Positions 43,802 to 54,443 of a DNA stretch of 57,769 nucleotides are shown piece after piece. The notes beneath the pieces are model-generated. The model was not told the origin of the DNA, searched no databases, and saw only the letters and a list, made by a program, of their open reading frames with translations. Source of the stretch: Cryomorphaceae bacterium (GTDB lineage Bacteria > Bacteroidota > Bacteroidia > Flavobacteriales > Flavobacteriaceae); contig QOQA01000006.1 of NCBI GenBank assembly GCA_003331875.1, positions 1-57,769 of the forward strand. Direction: 5' to 3'. How positions within the stretch are numbered: the first letter of the stretch is position 1; every line of letters starts with the position of its first letter. Both the position numbers and the translations under genes were made by a program.

Positions 43802-44071
43802 TTAGTCAACTAAAATAATTAGCTTGTTTTTTTTCATTTCAACTACACCAGATTTTATCTCTAATGATGCTCTACCATTTGAAAAATCCAAAACATCACT
43901 TTTTACATCACTATCAACTCCATCTATTAGTATTTCTCCTTTTTTCAAAGTAGATACTATTGGTGCATGATTATTTAAAACCTGAAAGTAACCTTCAGAA
44001 CCTGGCAAATGAACGGAATTTACTTCACCAGTCAATATAGTTTTTTCTGGGCTTACAATCTCTAATTGCAT
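43802..44071 (-). CDS. atpC: ATP synthase epsilon subunit
   Basis: Regulatory subunit of the F1 rotor. From the ATG at 44071 it has 89 residues, MQLEIVSPEKTILTGEVNSV with VHLPGSEGYFQVLNNHAPIV, the beta-sandwich domain of epsilon. The C-terminal helical hairpin of longer epsilon subunits is missing, as in other Bacteroidetes. An in-frame start 18 bases upstream lies inside atpD and is less likely. It is one base downstream of atpD. The remaining ATP synthase genes are elsewhere, the usual Bacteroidetes split. Confidence 0.94.
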   Translation of the reverse strand: MQLEIVSPEKTILTGEVNSVHLPGSEGYFQVLNNHAPIVSTLKKGEILIDGVDSDVKSDVLDFSNGRASLEIKSGVVEMKKNKLIILVD

Positions 44072-44072
44072 A

Positions 44073-45599
<1,527 letters not shown>

Positions 45600-45611
45600 T
45601 TATAGGATATA

Positions 45612-45619
45612 CAAATATA
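45612..45619 (-). promoter_or_regulatory. Candidate -7 box of atpD
   Basis: TATATTTG on the minus strand, 24 bases before the atpD ATG, exact match to TAnnTTTG. A TTTG -33 element at the right distance is not seen. Confidence 0.45.
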
Positions 45620-45654
45620 ACCTAAACTTGTATTTTTTGTGAATAAATAAAATA

Positions 45655-45686
45655 AAAAAAGGCGCCTAAAAAAGCGCCTTTATTAA
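45655..45686 (-). terminator. Intrinsic terminator after the large TonB receptor gene
   Basis: AAGGCGC (45659-45665) pairs with GCGCCTT (45674-45680) across an eight-base loop, with A/T tracts on both sides. It ends the receptor transcript (stop at 45704) before the atpD promoter. Confidence 0.85.
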
Positions 45687-45703
45687 CAATTTTTGTTGAT
45701 ATG

Positions 45704-48619
45704 TTACGGATTCAAAGTAAACTTAACATAGTATTGACTACCAATTAGTCCAGTGTAAGGTATACTGGCATAATCGTCACCTGTTAAGTTGACAGCTCCA
45801 ACTTTAATTACACTTTGTAATTCAGGAACATCAAAACTCATGGATGCATTGAAAACCCAATTTGCTGGAATGATACCATCTGCAAAAGTGGATTCATATA
45901 AAAATGCATTGTGATAACTAGCGGAAATATTAAAACCAATGTTATCACCAATTTCAGTAGATCCTAAAGATAATCTTCCACGAACCTTAGGGGTATTGAA
46001 TGAAGTCTCATAACTTGGATCAATATTACTTCTATCCATCTCGTTGTATGCGAACTTTGCTCCAAAGTCAAACTTTCCAAATATTTTTGCATCCAGTCCA
46101 ATATCTAATCCCATAGTACTGACAACCTCATCAGTGTTGTTATCAACGGCATAAATAGCAACGTCATTAGCTTGAACTGCAGCCAAAGCAGAACCATTAG
46201 CTACGCTTCCATAAAAAGGAACTATAACATTCTTAGAGGCAATGAAGTTTTGATACTTTGCCCAGTAAGCATTGATATCAATAGAAAGTTTTTTACCATT
46301 ATATCGATACCCAACTTCTCTTGATTGAACATATTCTGGCTCAACATTATCTAATTCAGCAACTACAGCAACTCCACCATTTATTAGCTCCTCAGCTTTG
46401 TAGGAATTATTCATAACCATATCACCAGTTACAGTGTATGATCCACCGAATGTATTGTGCACGTATCTAAATCTTTCAACACTGTCAGGTGAAGATCCAA
46501 ATAATACAACTGGAAAACCACTTTGAGAACCACTTCCCAGTCCAATGTACATATCTTGCATTGTTGGTGTTCTCATGGCTGTTTGATATGAGACTCTTAC
46601 ATTATGTCTTGGAGCTAAATTAATTAAAGCACCAACTCTTGGTGTAAAACTGCCCTCATAATTTTGTGCTTTATCATATCTTAAGGCACCATTTAAACTC
46701 ACAGCACCATCAAAAATATCTCTTTGAACGCTTGCAAAAAGACCTGTTTCGCTAGTTTTTATTGGACCATCGTAATCTGTAAATAATGTCCCATTAGATC
46801 TAAGTACGTATTCTCGAAATGAACCACCAATAACCATATCAAATCCATCAACGAGGTCACTCAAGTCATAATTGGCTTCAAAACTATTAGAAATCGTATT
46901 ATCTAGTACAACAGCGCCACCATCCGATATAGGTGTCTTTGTAATTCGATCATAAGCAGCATTAAATTCAGGACTTCCAGGTACTAACATGTTTCTGTTG
47001 GCTATACTTCTTGCGCCGGCATGTGCAACAAAATTCATTGATGGATTGACTAAGAAGTCGTACATACTGGTTTCTCCAAAAAATAAAATACCAACAAGCA
47101 TTTCATTGATAGCCACTAATGGATCAGGGCTAATTTGGGCTGCTAGTAAAAGAAAGTAATTTTGAAGATATGAACCAAACCAAGCTCCGGCACCACCAGG
47201 CTGAGAGGCAAATAAGTTACCACCCAGGGCATCAAGCTGTGTTGTATTACCAGAACTCTCAATTGTTTTATAAGCTCTAGCTGTAAAGTTTTTGGTCTTA
47301 TATTCCAACTTATGTTGTTGGATACCAAAATTCAACATTTTGAATCTCGAACTTCCTTGAAGAAGCGTATTACCTCGACCGTTGTTAAAAACATAACTAA
47401 GCTCTGAATTACCGTTAAATCGGTAATGAGCAGCAACATTGAACTTAAAATTAGATGCCTCACCTTTAGGATCAATATCCATTTCTTTATATCCGGTAGT
47501 CCAAATCTCTTGCGTACCAAAATAGTTTGGGGCAAATGCATTAAATAATGATGCATAATAACTTGTTTGGGCCGCAGGTAAACCCAGTTGTGCACCAAGA
47601 CCTGGTAAAACACCTTGAGTGAAAGCATTTGTCATATCCCAGGTTGTTTGTTGCTCTCCATAAGTATTGTAACCATCGTATGTTGGGAATAATGACGGAT
47701 CAACTTCTTCCAATCTACCAGGGAAGAATGGGACTTCGTTATTACGGTCTGAATAATCAGCAGCCGCCCAATCTTTTCCCTTAACATATGCAAGAGTAGC
47801 TTTTACGGCAAACTTGTCATTAAAAGCATGGGCAAAGCGCATTCCAAAATCGTAGTAGTGATTATCTCCAGCGACATCTTGGGATGTAATACCTTGCGTT
47901 AAATATGCACTTAATCCTTGAAAATCGAATGGATTTTTTGTATTCATTACTAAGATTCCCTTATAAGCATTGGGTCCATACAGCGCAGATGATGCACCAG
48001 GTAAAAACTCCACATTATAAAGATCTAATTCACTAACACCTGCTAAATTTCCCGCAGAGAAATTTAAGCCAGGGGCTTCATTGTTCATACCATCAACAAC
48101 TTGTACAAAACCCTCATTCCAAGCAGTTGAAAAACCTCTTGCATTGACTGTTTGATTAATTATTCCTGTTGTTATGACCTGAACACCTTTAAGTTGTTCT
48201 AGACTTTGATAAAAATCTGCCCCAGTGGAAGCAGCAATATCTGTATAATCAAATCTTTCAACCGTAACTGGAGATTTAAAAAGACTTTGAGCAGTTCTAG
48301 ATGCTGATAAGATTACCTCATCAAGTAAATTTTCCGAATCACTCAATGTAACAGTGAGAGATGCATCTGCTGCACTTACTGTTATTGTAGCTGTTTCAAA
48401 ACCTATACTAGAAACAGTCAAAGTAAATGGTGGTTTTGCATCTACATCGATTGAAAATTCACCATTAAAGTCAGAAACTGATCCTGTTGTTGTATCGAAA
48501 ACAACGTTAGCACCAGGTATAGGAGTATTGTTACTATCAACTACCAAACCTGTTACATTAGTTTGCGCGAAAATGAATGTACTTATTAGTACAAGCATAA
48601 GGGACAAAATATTTCTCAT
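45704..48619 (-). CDS. Large TonB-dependent receptor with carboxypeptidase-like N-terminal domain
   Basis: A 971-residue outer-membrane receptor. The signal peptide (about 1-18) is followed by a CarboxypepD_reg-like domain (about 22-100, VTGLVVDSNNTPIPGANVVF and ADASLTVTLSDSENLLDEVI). Then come the plug domain (VNARGFSTAWNEGFVQVVDG, FLPGASSALYGPNAYKGIL) and a long barrel ending GLIGSQYYVKFTLNP. This SusC-like N-terminal extension without a SusD gene next to it suggests uptake of peptides or other small compounds rather than a classical glycan pair, but the ligand is unknown. G/A-rich extracellular loops differ from the lysine-rich neighbouring proteins. Confidence 0.92.
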   Translation of the reverse strand: MRNILSLMLVLISTFIFAQTNVTGLVVDSNNTPIPGANVVFDTTTGSVSDFNGEFSIDVDAKPPFTLTVSSIGFETATITVSAADASLTVTLSDSENLLDEVILSASRTAQSLFKSPVTVERFDYTDIAASTGADFYQSLEQLKGVQVITTGIINQTVNARGFSTAWNEGFVQVVDGMNNEAPGLNFSAGNLAGVSELDLYNVEFLPGASSALYGPNAYKGILVMNTKNPFDFQGLSAYLTQGITSQDVAGDNHYYDFGMRFAHAFNDKFAVKATLAYVKGKDWAAADYSDRNNEVPFFPGRLEEVDPSLFPTYDGYNTYGEQQTTWDMTNAFTQGVLPGLGAQLGLPAAQTSYYASLFNAFAPNYFGTQEIWTTGYKEMDIDPKGEASNFKFNVAAHYRFNGNSELSYVFNNGRGNTLLQGSSRFKMLNFGIQQHKLEYKTKNFTARAYKTIESSGNTTQLDALGGNLFASQPGGAGAWFGSYLQNYFLLLAAQISPDPLVAINEMLVGILFFGETSMYDFLVNPSMNFVAHAGARSIANRNMLVPGSPEFNAAYDRITKTPISDGGAVVLDNTISNSFEANYDLSDLVDGFDMVIGGSFREYVLRSNGTLFTDYDGPIKTSETGLFASVQRDIFDGAVSLNGALRYDKAQNYEGSFTPRVGALINLAPRHNVRVSYQTAMRTPTMQDMYIGLGSGSQSGFPVVLFGSSPDSVERFRYVHNTFGGSYTVTGDMVMNNSYKAEELINGGVAVVAELDNVEPEYVQSREVGYRYNGKKLSIDINAYWAKYQNFIASKNVIVPFYGSVANGSALAAVQANDVAIYAVDNNTDEVVSTMGLDIGLDAKIFGKFDFGAKFAYNEMDRSNIDPSYETSFNTPKVRGRLSLGSTEIGDNIGFNISASYHNAFLYESTFADGIIPANWVFNASMSFDVPELQSVIKVGAVNLTGDDYASIPYTGLIGSQYYVKFTLNP

Positions 48620-48651
48620 ATTTTTAAATTTAATTAGTCGTTTATATTCTG

Positions 48652-48659
48652 CAAATATA
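48652..48659 (-). promoter_or_regulatory. Candidate -7 box of the large TonB receptor gene
   Basis: TATATTTG on the minus strand, 32 bases upstream of the receptor ATG. No TTTG at the -33 distance. The same octamer as before miaB, rplU, HU and atpD. Confidence 0.4.
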
Positions 48660-48730
48660 AAAGATTTCTGTAAAAGTAATATTTTTGAGGATCTATAACA
48701 GAGAATTCGTTAAAAATATACCCTTTATAA

Positions 48731-49381
48731 TTAGAATACGTAAAAGATAAACCCCAATCTAAACTGCTTTAAACCTGAAATATCACTGTCAATACTTTCA
48801 TTAAAAAAAGGATTTATTGATTGGTATACGCTAATATTCCAAGTATTAAACCCAACATTTAGTGTAAGTCCTATTTGATCTTTTTCGATGGGAAAGTCAT
48901 CAATTTCATTACTTAACGCAACATCCTCATAGATATATTTTGATTGAATAACCTTAGAATACCTCAAACCTGCATAAATTCTCCAGAATTTGTAATTATC
49001 AATAGATGAATTTCTCCATCTTATTTCAAAAGGGATTTGCAATTCTGTATAATTATATCTGTTAATATTGGTTGAACCTAAATTTTGTATAAACTCAAAG
49101 TTTAGGTTATTATACTTTAGATTATTATTTAATGAGTTGTGTGATAAACCCAAACCAATACCCAATGCATACTTTCCGTTATTGCTTAAAGGAATATCCT
49201 TTATAAAACCATAACTTATTGAATAAGAAAATTTATTTTCTTTGAATTCATCAACTTTTCCACCAATTGAGTTGTAAGATAATCCCAGGTAAAATTGATC
49301 TTCAAAATAACTTTGATTTTCCTGAGAATACAAGCTAAAATTAAGAAATAGTAAGATGTAAAATAATCCTCTTATTATCAT
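48731..49381 (-). CDS. Outer-membrane beta-barrel protein (PorT-like)
   Basis: A 216-residue protein with a signal peptide (about 1-20, LFYILLFLNFSLYSQE) and a pattern of alternating amphipathic strands (DQFYLGLSYNSIGGKV, SYSISYGFIKDIPL, YALGIGLGLSHNSLNN, FRLGFIFYVF) that predicts an eight-stranded barrel. The final aromatic residue F is the usual outer-membrane insertion signal. Similar small barrel proteins follow exbD genes in other flavobacteria and are called PorT-like. A role in transport or secretion is not demonstrated by the sequence. It is 43 bases downstream of exbD. Confidence 0.75.
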   Translation of the reverse strand: MIIRGLFYILLFLNFSLYSQENQSYFEDQFYLGLSYNSIGGKVDEFKENKFSYSISYGFIKDIPLSNNGKYALGIGLGLSHNSLNNNLKYNNLNFEFIQNLGSTNINRYNYTELQIPFEIRWRNSSIDNYKFWRIYAGLRYSKVIQSKYIYEDVALSNEIDDFPIEKDQIGLTLNVGFNTWNISVYQSINPFFNESIDSDISGLKQFRLGFIFYVF

Positions 49382-49424
49382 TGGGAAATTTTAATAAAGA
49401 TAAAAAAAACTCTAGTGTTAGTGT

Positions 49425-49904
49425 TTATTGATTTTGTGAGTAATCACCAATCCTAGTTGTGTAGTTAATTTTAAGAGCATTAACTTTTCTCAATTCCTGT
49501 TTAATATCACTTATTAAACCCATTTTTGTTTCACCATCAACTTTGAGTGCAGTCGTCAACACGTTTTGAAGCTCCTCTCTCTTAGCAGCTCTTTCTGCAA
49601 GGACATAAGCTCCAACATCGGACACAGTTGCAAATTTATCATTTAGTTGAATTCTAGGTTGATTCCCATACTTGTCTTGGTATCTAGAGCTTGGTTTTCC
49701 TGCATAGATGTAGATCACCCTGTCTTTTTTATCTAATTTTTGGACTTGGTCAGCAGCAGGTAAGGTATTTTGAATTAAAAGTGTGTTATCTCTAAGAACT
49801 GTAGCAACCATAAAAAAGAAAAGAAGCATAAAAACAATATCTGGTAAAGATGCTGTTGAAATCTTTGGTAACTCTCCACTTCCTTTTTTCTTAAATTTTG
49901 ACAT
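49425..49904 (-). CDS. exbD: ExbD/TolR-family protein (second copy)
   Basis: Bitopic inner-membrane energy-coupling protein, 159 residues. The transmembrane helix (about 25-43) carries the essential aspartate in SLPDIVFMLLFFFMVAT. The periplasmic part has VIYIYAGKPSS and the ALKVDGETKMGLISDIKQEL segment of the ExbD fold. It is two bases downstream of the longer ExbD gene, and the two probably form a mixed ring with the ExbB protein at 50989-51786. Confidence 0.94.
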   Translation of the reverse strand: MSKFKKKGSGELPKISTASLPDIVFMLLFFFMVATVLRDNTLLIQNTLPAADQVQKLDKKDRVIYIYAGKPSSRYQDKYGNQPRIQLNDKFATVSDVGAYVLAERAAKREELQNVLTTALKVDGETKMGLISDIKQELRKVNALKINYTTRIGDYSQNQ

Positions 49905-49906
49905 AA

Positions 49907-50530
49907 CTAACTTGTTTTATTTGGCTCAGCTTCAGATAATTTCATTGGATACATGAGTTTTATTACAGAAATTTTTTCTTTTAACTTTTCCTTTACTGAT
50001 TTTTCAGTTCTTGGATCAGTATACCTCTTGTCTGCTTCGATATAGCTCATATTTTCTTCAGGGTAGAGCTTTGTAAACTCTCTATTTCTTAACTGATTGT
50101 AAGCTGCAACTAACTCATTTTGAACAGAAATATAAACCTTATAGTCAGTTTCTCTATCGTTTTTAAGAGAGATTATTGCTTTATCTGGGTTGTCAGATGA
50201 AGAACGGTCTCTTTCTCCTAGACAGTAGTCACATGCCTCCTCGGCTAGTCCACCACCATTATCTAAAAAAGCAACAGCTTCTTTTCTTAGATCACTCAAA
50301 TCCATCAACTCTTCCTCAACAAGTATTTGATTATTTTTATTAACCACAACGGTAAAAATATTTCTTTCCTTGATGATAGGGGGATCAATTATTTCTTCCA
50401 TTGGTGGAAGCTTCCTGTTGATACCCGAATCAGTCTCAATTGTAGTTGTTACAAGAAAGAAGATCAATAGCAGGAAAGCAATATCTGCCATTGAACCAGC
50501 ATTAACTTCAGGTGCTGATCTTCTCGACAT
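49907..50530 (-). CDS. exbD: ExbD/TolR-family protein (first copy)
   Basis: Inner-membrane proton-motive-force coupling protein of 207 residues. The helix near 14-30 includes MADIAFLLLIFFLVTTTI with the conserved aspartate. The periplasmic domain is longer than usual and contains an unusual Cys-containing insert EEACDYCLGERDRSSSDNP near 97-115 that is absent from the second ExbD. The rest (KAIISLKNDRETDYKVYISV) matches the family. Three bases downstream of the small membrane gene. Confidence 0.94.
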   Translation of the reverse strand: MSRRSAPEVNAGSMADIAFLLLIFFLVTTTIETDSGINRKLPPMEEIIDPPIIKERNIFTVVVNKNNQILVEEELMDLSDLRKEAVAFLDNGGGLAEEACDYCLGERDRSSSDNPDKAIISLKNDRETDYKVYISVQNELVAAYNQLRNREFTKLYPEENMSYIEADKRYTDPRTEKSVKEKLKEKISVIKLMYPMKLSEAEPNKTS

Positions 50531-50532
50531 AA

Positions 50533-50982
50533 TTATTTTTTAAACAATTTACTAATAGAGTTATAGACCATTAAGCCCCCAGCGATCAAAACCAAGAAAT
50601 AGAAAGTCTTTATACCAGTTTCTACAAGTTTTGAACCAGTAGCGGATAATACTTTACCATCTCCCATAGATGTTTCTATACCAGATGAAAACACAAAAGC
50701 AATAACAATAACAATCAAAAATGATCCAATAGACATTCCGAACTTTTTAAGTTTGGATTTATCTGAAGCAATATTTTTAAAGGAGAAAATAAGTGTTGAT
50801 AAAGTAACAATTGATAAAACTACGATTGCTAACCAAATCATGTATGAAACGAAACCATAATTTCCTTGCATTGCATTAGCTTCAATCGATTCATCACCTT
50901 GAAATATTAAAATGATAAGGAACAGTATGCCCAACAGACCCAATGTCCAAGAAACTATGTTAGTTATTTTTTGAATATTCAT
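50533..50982 (-). CDS. Uncharacterised four-helix membrane protein of the exb operon
   Basis: A 149-residue protein with four predicted helices (about 9-27, 46-66, 82-101 and 123-141). No domain with known function is recognised. It occupies the place between exbB and the exbD pair, six bases after exbB and three before exbD, and such a gene is found there in related flavobacteria. It may be an accessory subunit of the TonB motor; this is inferred from context only. Confidence 0.8.
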   Translation of the reverse strand: MNIQKITNIVSWTLGLLGILFLIILIFQGDESIEANAMQGNYGFVSYMIWLAIVVLSIVTLSTLIFSFKNIASDKSKLKKFGMSIGSFLIVIVIAFVFSSGIETSMGDGKVLSATGSKLVETGIKTFYFLVLIAGGLMVYNSISKLFKK

Positions 50983-50988
50983 CGTGAA

Positions 50989-51786
50989 TTATTTCTTGTG
51001 AGAAACTAAAATATCAATCAATGTAATTGAAGCATCTTCCATATCATTAACAATACTGTCAATTTTTGCCACGATGTAATTGTAAAATATCTGCAGTATA
51101 ATGGCGACTATCAAACCAAATACGGTTGTTAAAAGTGCGACTTTAATACCCCCGGCAACAAGTGATGGCTGCATATCACCAGCAGCTTGAATTTTATCAA
51201 AAGCTTGGATCATCCCTATAACAGTACCCATGAAACCAAGCATAGGTGCAAGTGCGATAAATAATGAAATCCACGAAACATTTTTTTCGAGTTGACCCAT
51301 TTGAACCCCACCATAGGCAACTACAGCTTTTTCAGCACTTTCAACGCCTTCACCAGCCCTATCTAAACCCTGGTAAAATATTGATGCAACAGGACCTGGT
51401 GTATTTCTACAAATTTCTTTTGCAGAATCAACTCCCCCGGATTTCAGTGCTGATTCAATGTCCTCAACTAATTTTTCAGTATTGGTGGTAGCAAAGTTTA
51501 AATAAATAATTCTTTCAATCGCAATGGCAAGACCCAAGATCAAACAAGCTAAAACAATACCCATAAAACCAGGACCGCCTTCAATGAATCTATTTTTTAA
51601 TTCTTGAGTAAATCCAACAGATGGAGCTTCAGCCCCAGTCATTTGAGGTTCCTCTTGAACTTCTTCAACAGGCATCTCAACAACTTCAACTTCTTCCTCT
51701 TGTTCTTGATGCAAATTTGCATGGTTTTGTTGTGGAATAAAGTAAATCAATCCAAATGCAAAAGCTATAGTTAGTAATTTTTTCAT
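50989..51786 (-). CDS. exbB: MotA/TolQ/ExbB proton-channel protein
   Basis: Proton channel that drives TonB-dependent transport. The 265 residues have an N-terminal hydrophobic segment (about 3-16), a strongly acidic stretch (QEEEVEVVEMPVEEVQEEPQ near 28-47) and three further helices. The ExbB core contains WISLFIALAPMLGFMGTVIG near 171-190 and the conserved MIQAFDKIQAAGDMQPSLVA. An acidic insert of this kind before the first core helix is common in Bacteroidetes. A promoter with TTTG and TATATTTA boxes precedes it. Confidence 0.95.
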   Translation of the reverse strand: MKKLLTIAFAFGLIYFIPQQNHANLHQEQEEEVEVVEMPVEEVQEEPQMTGAEAPSVGFTQELKNRFIEGGPGFMGIVLACLILGLAIAIERIIYLNFATTNTEKLVEDIESALKSGGVDSAKEICRNTPGPVASIFYQGLDRAGEGVESAEKAVVAYGGVQMGQLEKNVSWISLFIALAPMLGFMGTVIGMIQAFDKIQAAGDMQPSLVAGGIKVALLTTVFGLIVAIILQIFYNYIVAKIDSIVNDMEDASITLIDILVSHKK

Positions 51787-51816
51787 TTTTCTATTATTAT
51801 AATTTTTTCGGAAAGC

Positions 51817-51847
51817 TAAATATATAGAAAAAACTTAAAAACACAAA
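51817..51847 (-). promoter_or_regulatory. Promoter of the exbB operon (-33 TTTG, -7 TATATTTA)
   Basis: On the minus strand TTTG (51844-51847) and TATATTTA (51817-51824) are separated by 19 bases, matching the Bacteroidetes consensus with one mismatch. It should drive exbB, the four-helix gene, both exbD genes and perhaps the barrel protein. Confidence 0.6.
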
Positions 51848-51880
51848 TCAAAATCGATTAAGTGTTAGCCCTTTAAGTTG

Positions 51881-51968
51881 CAGAGAGGAAGGGATTCGAA
51901 CCCTCGATACGCTATTAACGTATACACGCTTTCCAAGCGTGCGCCTTAAACCACTCGGCCACCTCTCT
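51881..51968 (-). tRNA. tRNA-Ser (anticodon GGA)
   Basis: An 88-base class II tRNA. The acceptor stem AGAGAGG pairs with CCTCTCT; the D arm is GCCGAGTGGTTTAAGGC. The anticodon arm CACGC-TTGGAAA-GCGTG carries GGA (51932-51934 on the minus strand). A long variable arm and the T arm GAGGGTTCGAATCCCTT follow. CCA is not encoded. Its first two bases fall inside the TAG stop of tatD, so it is most likely cut from the tatD transcript. Confidence 0.97.
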
Positions 51969-52749
51969 AAAAATTTTGGGATTCGAAATTAAAAATTTTA
52001 TGTGAATTCAGGCTTGTTTGCTCAATAATTTTATGGCTTTTTAAATCATAAATTTCACTCAATTTCTCAATTATATGAGTTATGTAAGAGCTCTCATTTC
52101 TTTTTCCTCTGTGAGGTACAGGTGCTAAATATGGAGAATCTGTTTCTAAAACAATATTTTTTAAACTGACTTTATGCAGGAATTGATCAATTTTACCATT
52201 TTTAAAAGTTACTACACCACCAATTCCTAAACTAAAATCTAAATCTATAATTCTTTTCGCATGTTCGAAAGTTCCCGTAAAACAATGGAAAATACCTCTT
52301 AAACCTTTCTTTTTTTTCTTCTCCAAAATATTAATTACATCTTCATATGCATCTCTGCAATGAATTATTATTGGTAAATTTTTTTGTAATGCTAAATCGA
52401 TTTGAATTTCAAAAGTTTCGATTTGTTGTTTATAAAATTCCGTCCCCCAATGTTTATCTAAACCAATTTCACCCACAGCAACAAATTCATTTATATCGAT
52501 AAGTCTTTTTACAAAGTCAAGCTCTTGGATATAGTTTTTATCAACATATACAGGGTGTAATCCAAGCATTAAGAAAATATTTTTTGGATATTTTCTTTTG
52601 CATTCAATCATTTTATTATAATACTTTGACGAAATGGACGGAAAAACAAATTTAGAAATATTATTTTCTAGAGATAGTCTAATAACATCATCAAAATCAT
52701 CATCAAATTGATCCAAATATAGATGAGTATGCGTATCAACGATTTCCAT
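51967..52749 (-). CDS. tatD: TatD-family metal-dependent DNase
   Basis: TIM-barrel hydrolase of 260 residues. Metal-binding motifs are all visible: VDTHTHLYLDQFDDDFDDVI at the N-terminus, VGEIGLDKHWG near 91-101, PIIIHCRDAYEDV near 125-137, GIFHCFTGTFEHAKRI near 149-164 and VLETDSPYLAPVPHRGKRNE near 197-216. Proteins of this group act as 3'-5' exonucleases or in DNA repair. The TAG stop overlaps the first two bases of tRNA-Ser. Confidence 0.95.
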   Translation of the reverse strand: MEIVDTHTHLYLDQFDDDFDDVIRLSLENNISKFVFPSISSKYYNKMIECKRKYPKNIFLMLGLHPVYVDKNYIQELDFVKRLIDINEFVAVGEIGLDKHWGTEFYKQQIETFEIQIDLALQKNLPIIIHCRDAYEDVINILEKKKKKGLRGIFHCFTGTFEHAKRIIDLDFSLGIGGVVTFKNGKIDQFLHKVSLKNIVLETDSPYLAPVPHRGKRNESSYITHIIEKLSEIYDLKSHKIIEQTSLNSHKIFNFESQNF

Positions 52750-52789
52750 AATAATAAAGTTATTTAATTTAGTACTAATTTTTTTTAAT

Positions 52790-53224
52790 ATGCAAGTTGA
52801 AAAAGGAAATAATTATCTTTCAAAAAAAATTCAAATTCTTAAATCAGGACACTTAATAACTGATTGCTTAGTAAATGGGGTATCTGCGAAAGTCATTATA
52901 GATACCGGAGCTTCAAATTCTTGCATTGATTCAAACAGTTCAGAAATATTTAAGGTTAAAGTTGAAAATTATGATGAACAAGCATCGAGTGCTACAGAAA
53001 AAATAAAAAACATGTTCATATCCAAAAATAATTCAATTGATATTGTAGGGTTTGTTATCAAAAATTTTAAATTATTTGTTTTTGATATGAATCATATTAA
53101 TGAAACCCTAGAGGAAAATGAGTGCATTAAAATTGATGGGATTATTGGAAATGATATTTTAAATACATATGAAGCAATTATAAATTTTAAATTAAAAAAA
53201 ATTTATTTAAAATTAGATCTCTAA
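52790..53224 (+). CDS. Retropepsin-like aspartic protease (clan AA)
   Basis: A 144-residue single-domain aspartic protease homologue. The catalytic motif [12 protein letters not shown] lies near 36-47, preceded by the strand [14 protein letters not shown], and the second family motif [17 protein letters not shown] is near 121-137, followed by [10 protein letters not shown]. Length fits a half-site enzyme that would work as a dimer. There is no signal peptide or membrane segment, so it is probably cytosolic. The target is unknown. It is divergent from tatD and overlaps the 3' end of sucB by 12 bases. Confidence 0.85.
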   Translation: MQVEKGNNYLSKKIQILKSGHLITDCLVNGVSAKVIIDTGASNSCIDSNSSEIFKVKVENYDEQASSATEKIKNMFISKNNSIDIVGFVIKNFKLFVFDMNHINETLEENECIKIDGIIGNDILNTYEAIINFKLKKIYLKLDL

Positions 53225-54442
53225 GGACTTTTCAAGATCATTGTTCATCAAGAATTCCAAAGGGTTTTCAAGTGCTTCTTTTATTTTAAGTAAAAACCCT
53301 ACTGACTCTTTTCCATCAATAATCCTGTGGTCGTAACTAAGAGCCAAGTACATCATTGGATGTATTTCAACTTTACCATCAACAGCAATTGGTCTTTCAA
53401 TAATATTGTGCATTCCTAAAATAGAGGATTGAGGTGGATTGAGAATTGGAGTTGATAACATTGAGCCAAACACACCTCCATTTGAAATAGTAAAAGTCCC
53501 ACCCTCCATATCTTCAATGGATATTTCACCATCTCTTGCTTTTACAGCCAAACGCTTAATTTCCTTTTCAATACCACTAAAAGTCAACTTATCAGCATCT
53601 CTCACCACAGGTACTAACAAACCTTTGGGACCTGACACAGCAATGCTGATATCATAAAAATCAAAGCTTAATTTGTAATCTTCGTCAATCATTGCGTGAA
53701 CATCTGGAAACTCCTTGAGTGCATTAACAACTGCTTTTGTAAAAAAGCTCATAAAACCTAAACCAACACCATGTTTATCTTTAAAAATTTCCTTAAATTT
53801 TTTTCTTATTTCAAAAATTGGAGTCATATTAACCTCATTAAAGGTTGTTAACATTGCTGTCTCGTTCTTAACTGCAACTAACCTTTGTGAAACCTTTCTT
53901 CTGAGCATTGATAATTTCTTTCGCTCTGTTTTTCTTCCCTTAGAAATTAAACTATCATCAATCTTTGGTAATACTTTTAGAGCATCTTGTTTTGTAATTC
54001 TACCGTCTCTCCCAGAACCAATTACATCTAATGGGTTGATGCCCTTTTCACTGAGAATTTTTGATGCAGCAGGTGAGGGAGTGGAGTTACTAGATTTATC
54101 AGAAATGACTATACCGGCATTTGATTCACGTTCTAAATCTTGATCTACAACTTGATCATCTGTGACTGGTTTTGAAGGTTCAACAATATCTTCAGTTGGC
54201 TTTTTTACTGATGTATCAATATGGCAAACTATATTTCCAACCGGAACTACATCTCCTTCATTAGCTTTGAGTGTAATAACTCCTGACTCCTCAGCAGGCA
54301 AGTCAAGAGTTGCTTTATCTGAATCCACTTCAGCAATTGTTTGATCTTTTTCAACATAATCACCATCAGCCACAAGCCATTGTGCTATTTCAACTTCTGA
54401 AATAGACTCGCCAGGTGATGGGACTTTCATTTCTAGTATCAT
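53213..54442 (-). CDS. sucB: Dihydrolipoyllysine succinyltransferase (E2 of 2-oxoglutarate dehydrogenase)
   Basis: Core of the 2-oxoglutarate dehydrogenase complex. The 409 residues have a lipoyl domain with the modified lysine in [17 protein letters not shown] near 42-58, a hinge and an E3/E1-binding domain ([20 protein letters not shown] near 120-139). The catalytic domain (about 175-405) follows, with [15 protein letters not shown] near 377-391 carrying the active-site His and Asp. It lies one base after the PNGase F-like gene, which separates it from sucA. Confidence 0.97.
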   Translation of the reverse strand: MILEMKVPSPGESISEVEIAQWLVADGDYVEKDQTIAEVDSDKATLDLPAEESGVITLKANEGDVVPVGNIVCHIDTSVKKPTEDIVEPSKPVTDDQVVDQDLERESNAGIVISDKSSNSTPSPAASKILSEKGINPLDVIGSGRDGRITKQDALKVLPKIDDSLISKGRKTERKKLSMLRRKVSQRLVAVKNETAMLTTFNEVNMTPIFEIRKKFKEIFKDKHGVGLGFMSFFTKAVVNALKEFPDVHAMIDEDYKLSFDFYDISIAVSGPKGLLVPVVRDADKLTFSGIEKEIKRLAVKARDGEISIEDMEGGTFTISNGGVFGSMLSTPILNPPQSSILGMHNIIERPIAVDGKVEIHPMMYLALSYDHRIIDGKESVGFLLKIKEALENPLEFLMNNDLEKSLEI

Positions 54443-54443
54443 T

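Noticed and set aside
53715-54143. 142-codon open frame on the plus strand inside sucB
   Set aside because: Antisense shadow of a confidently identified E2 gene, no recognisable domain.
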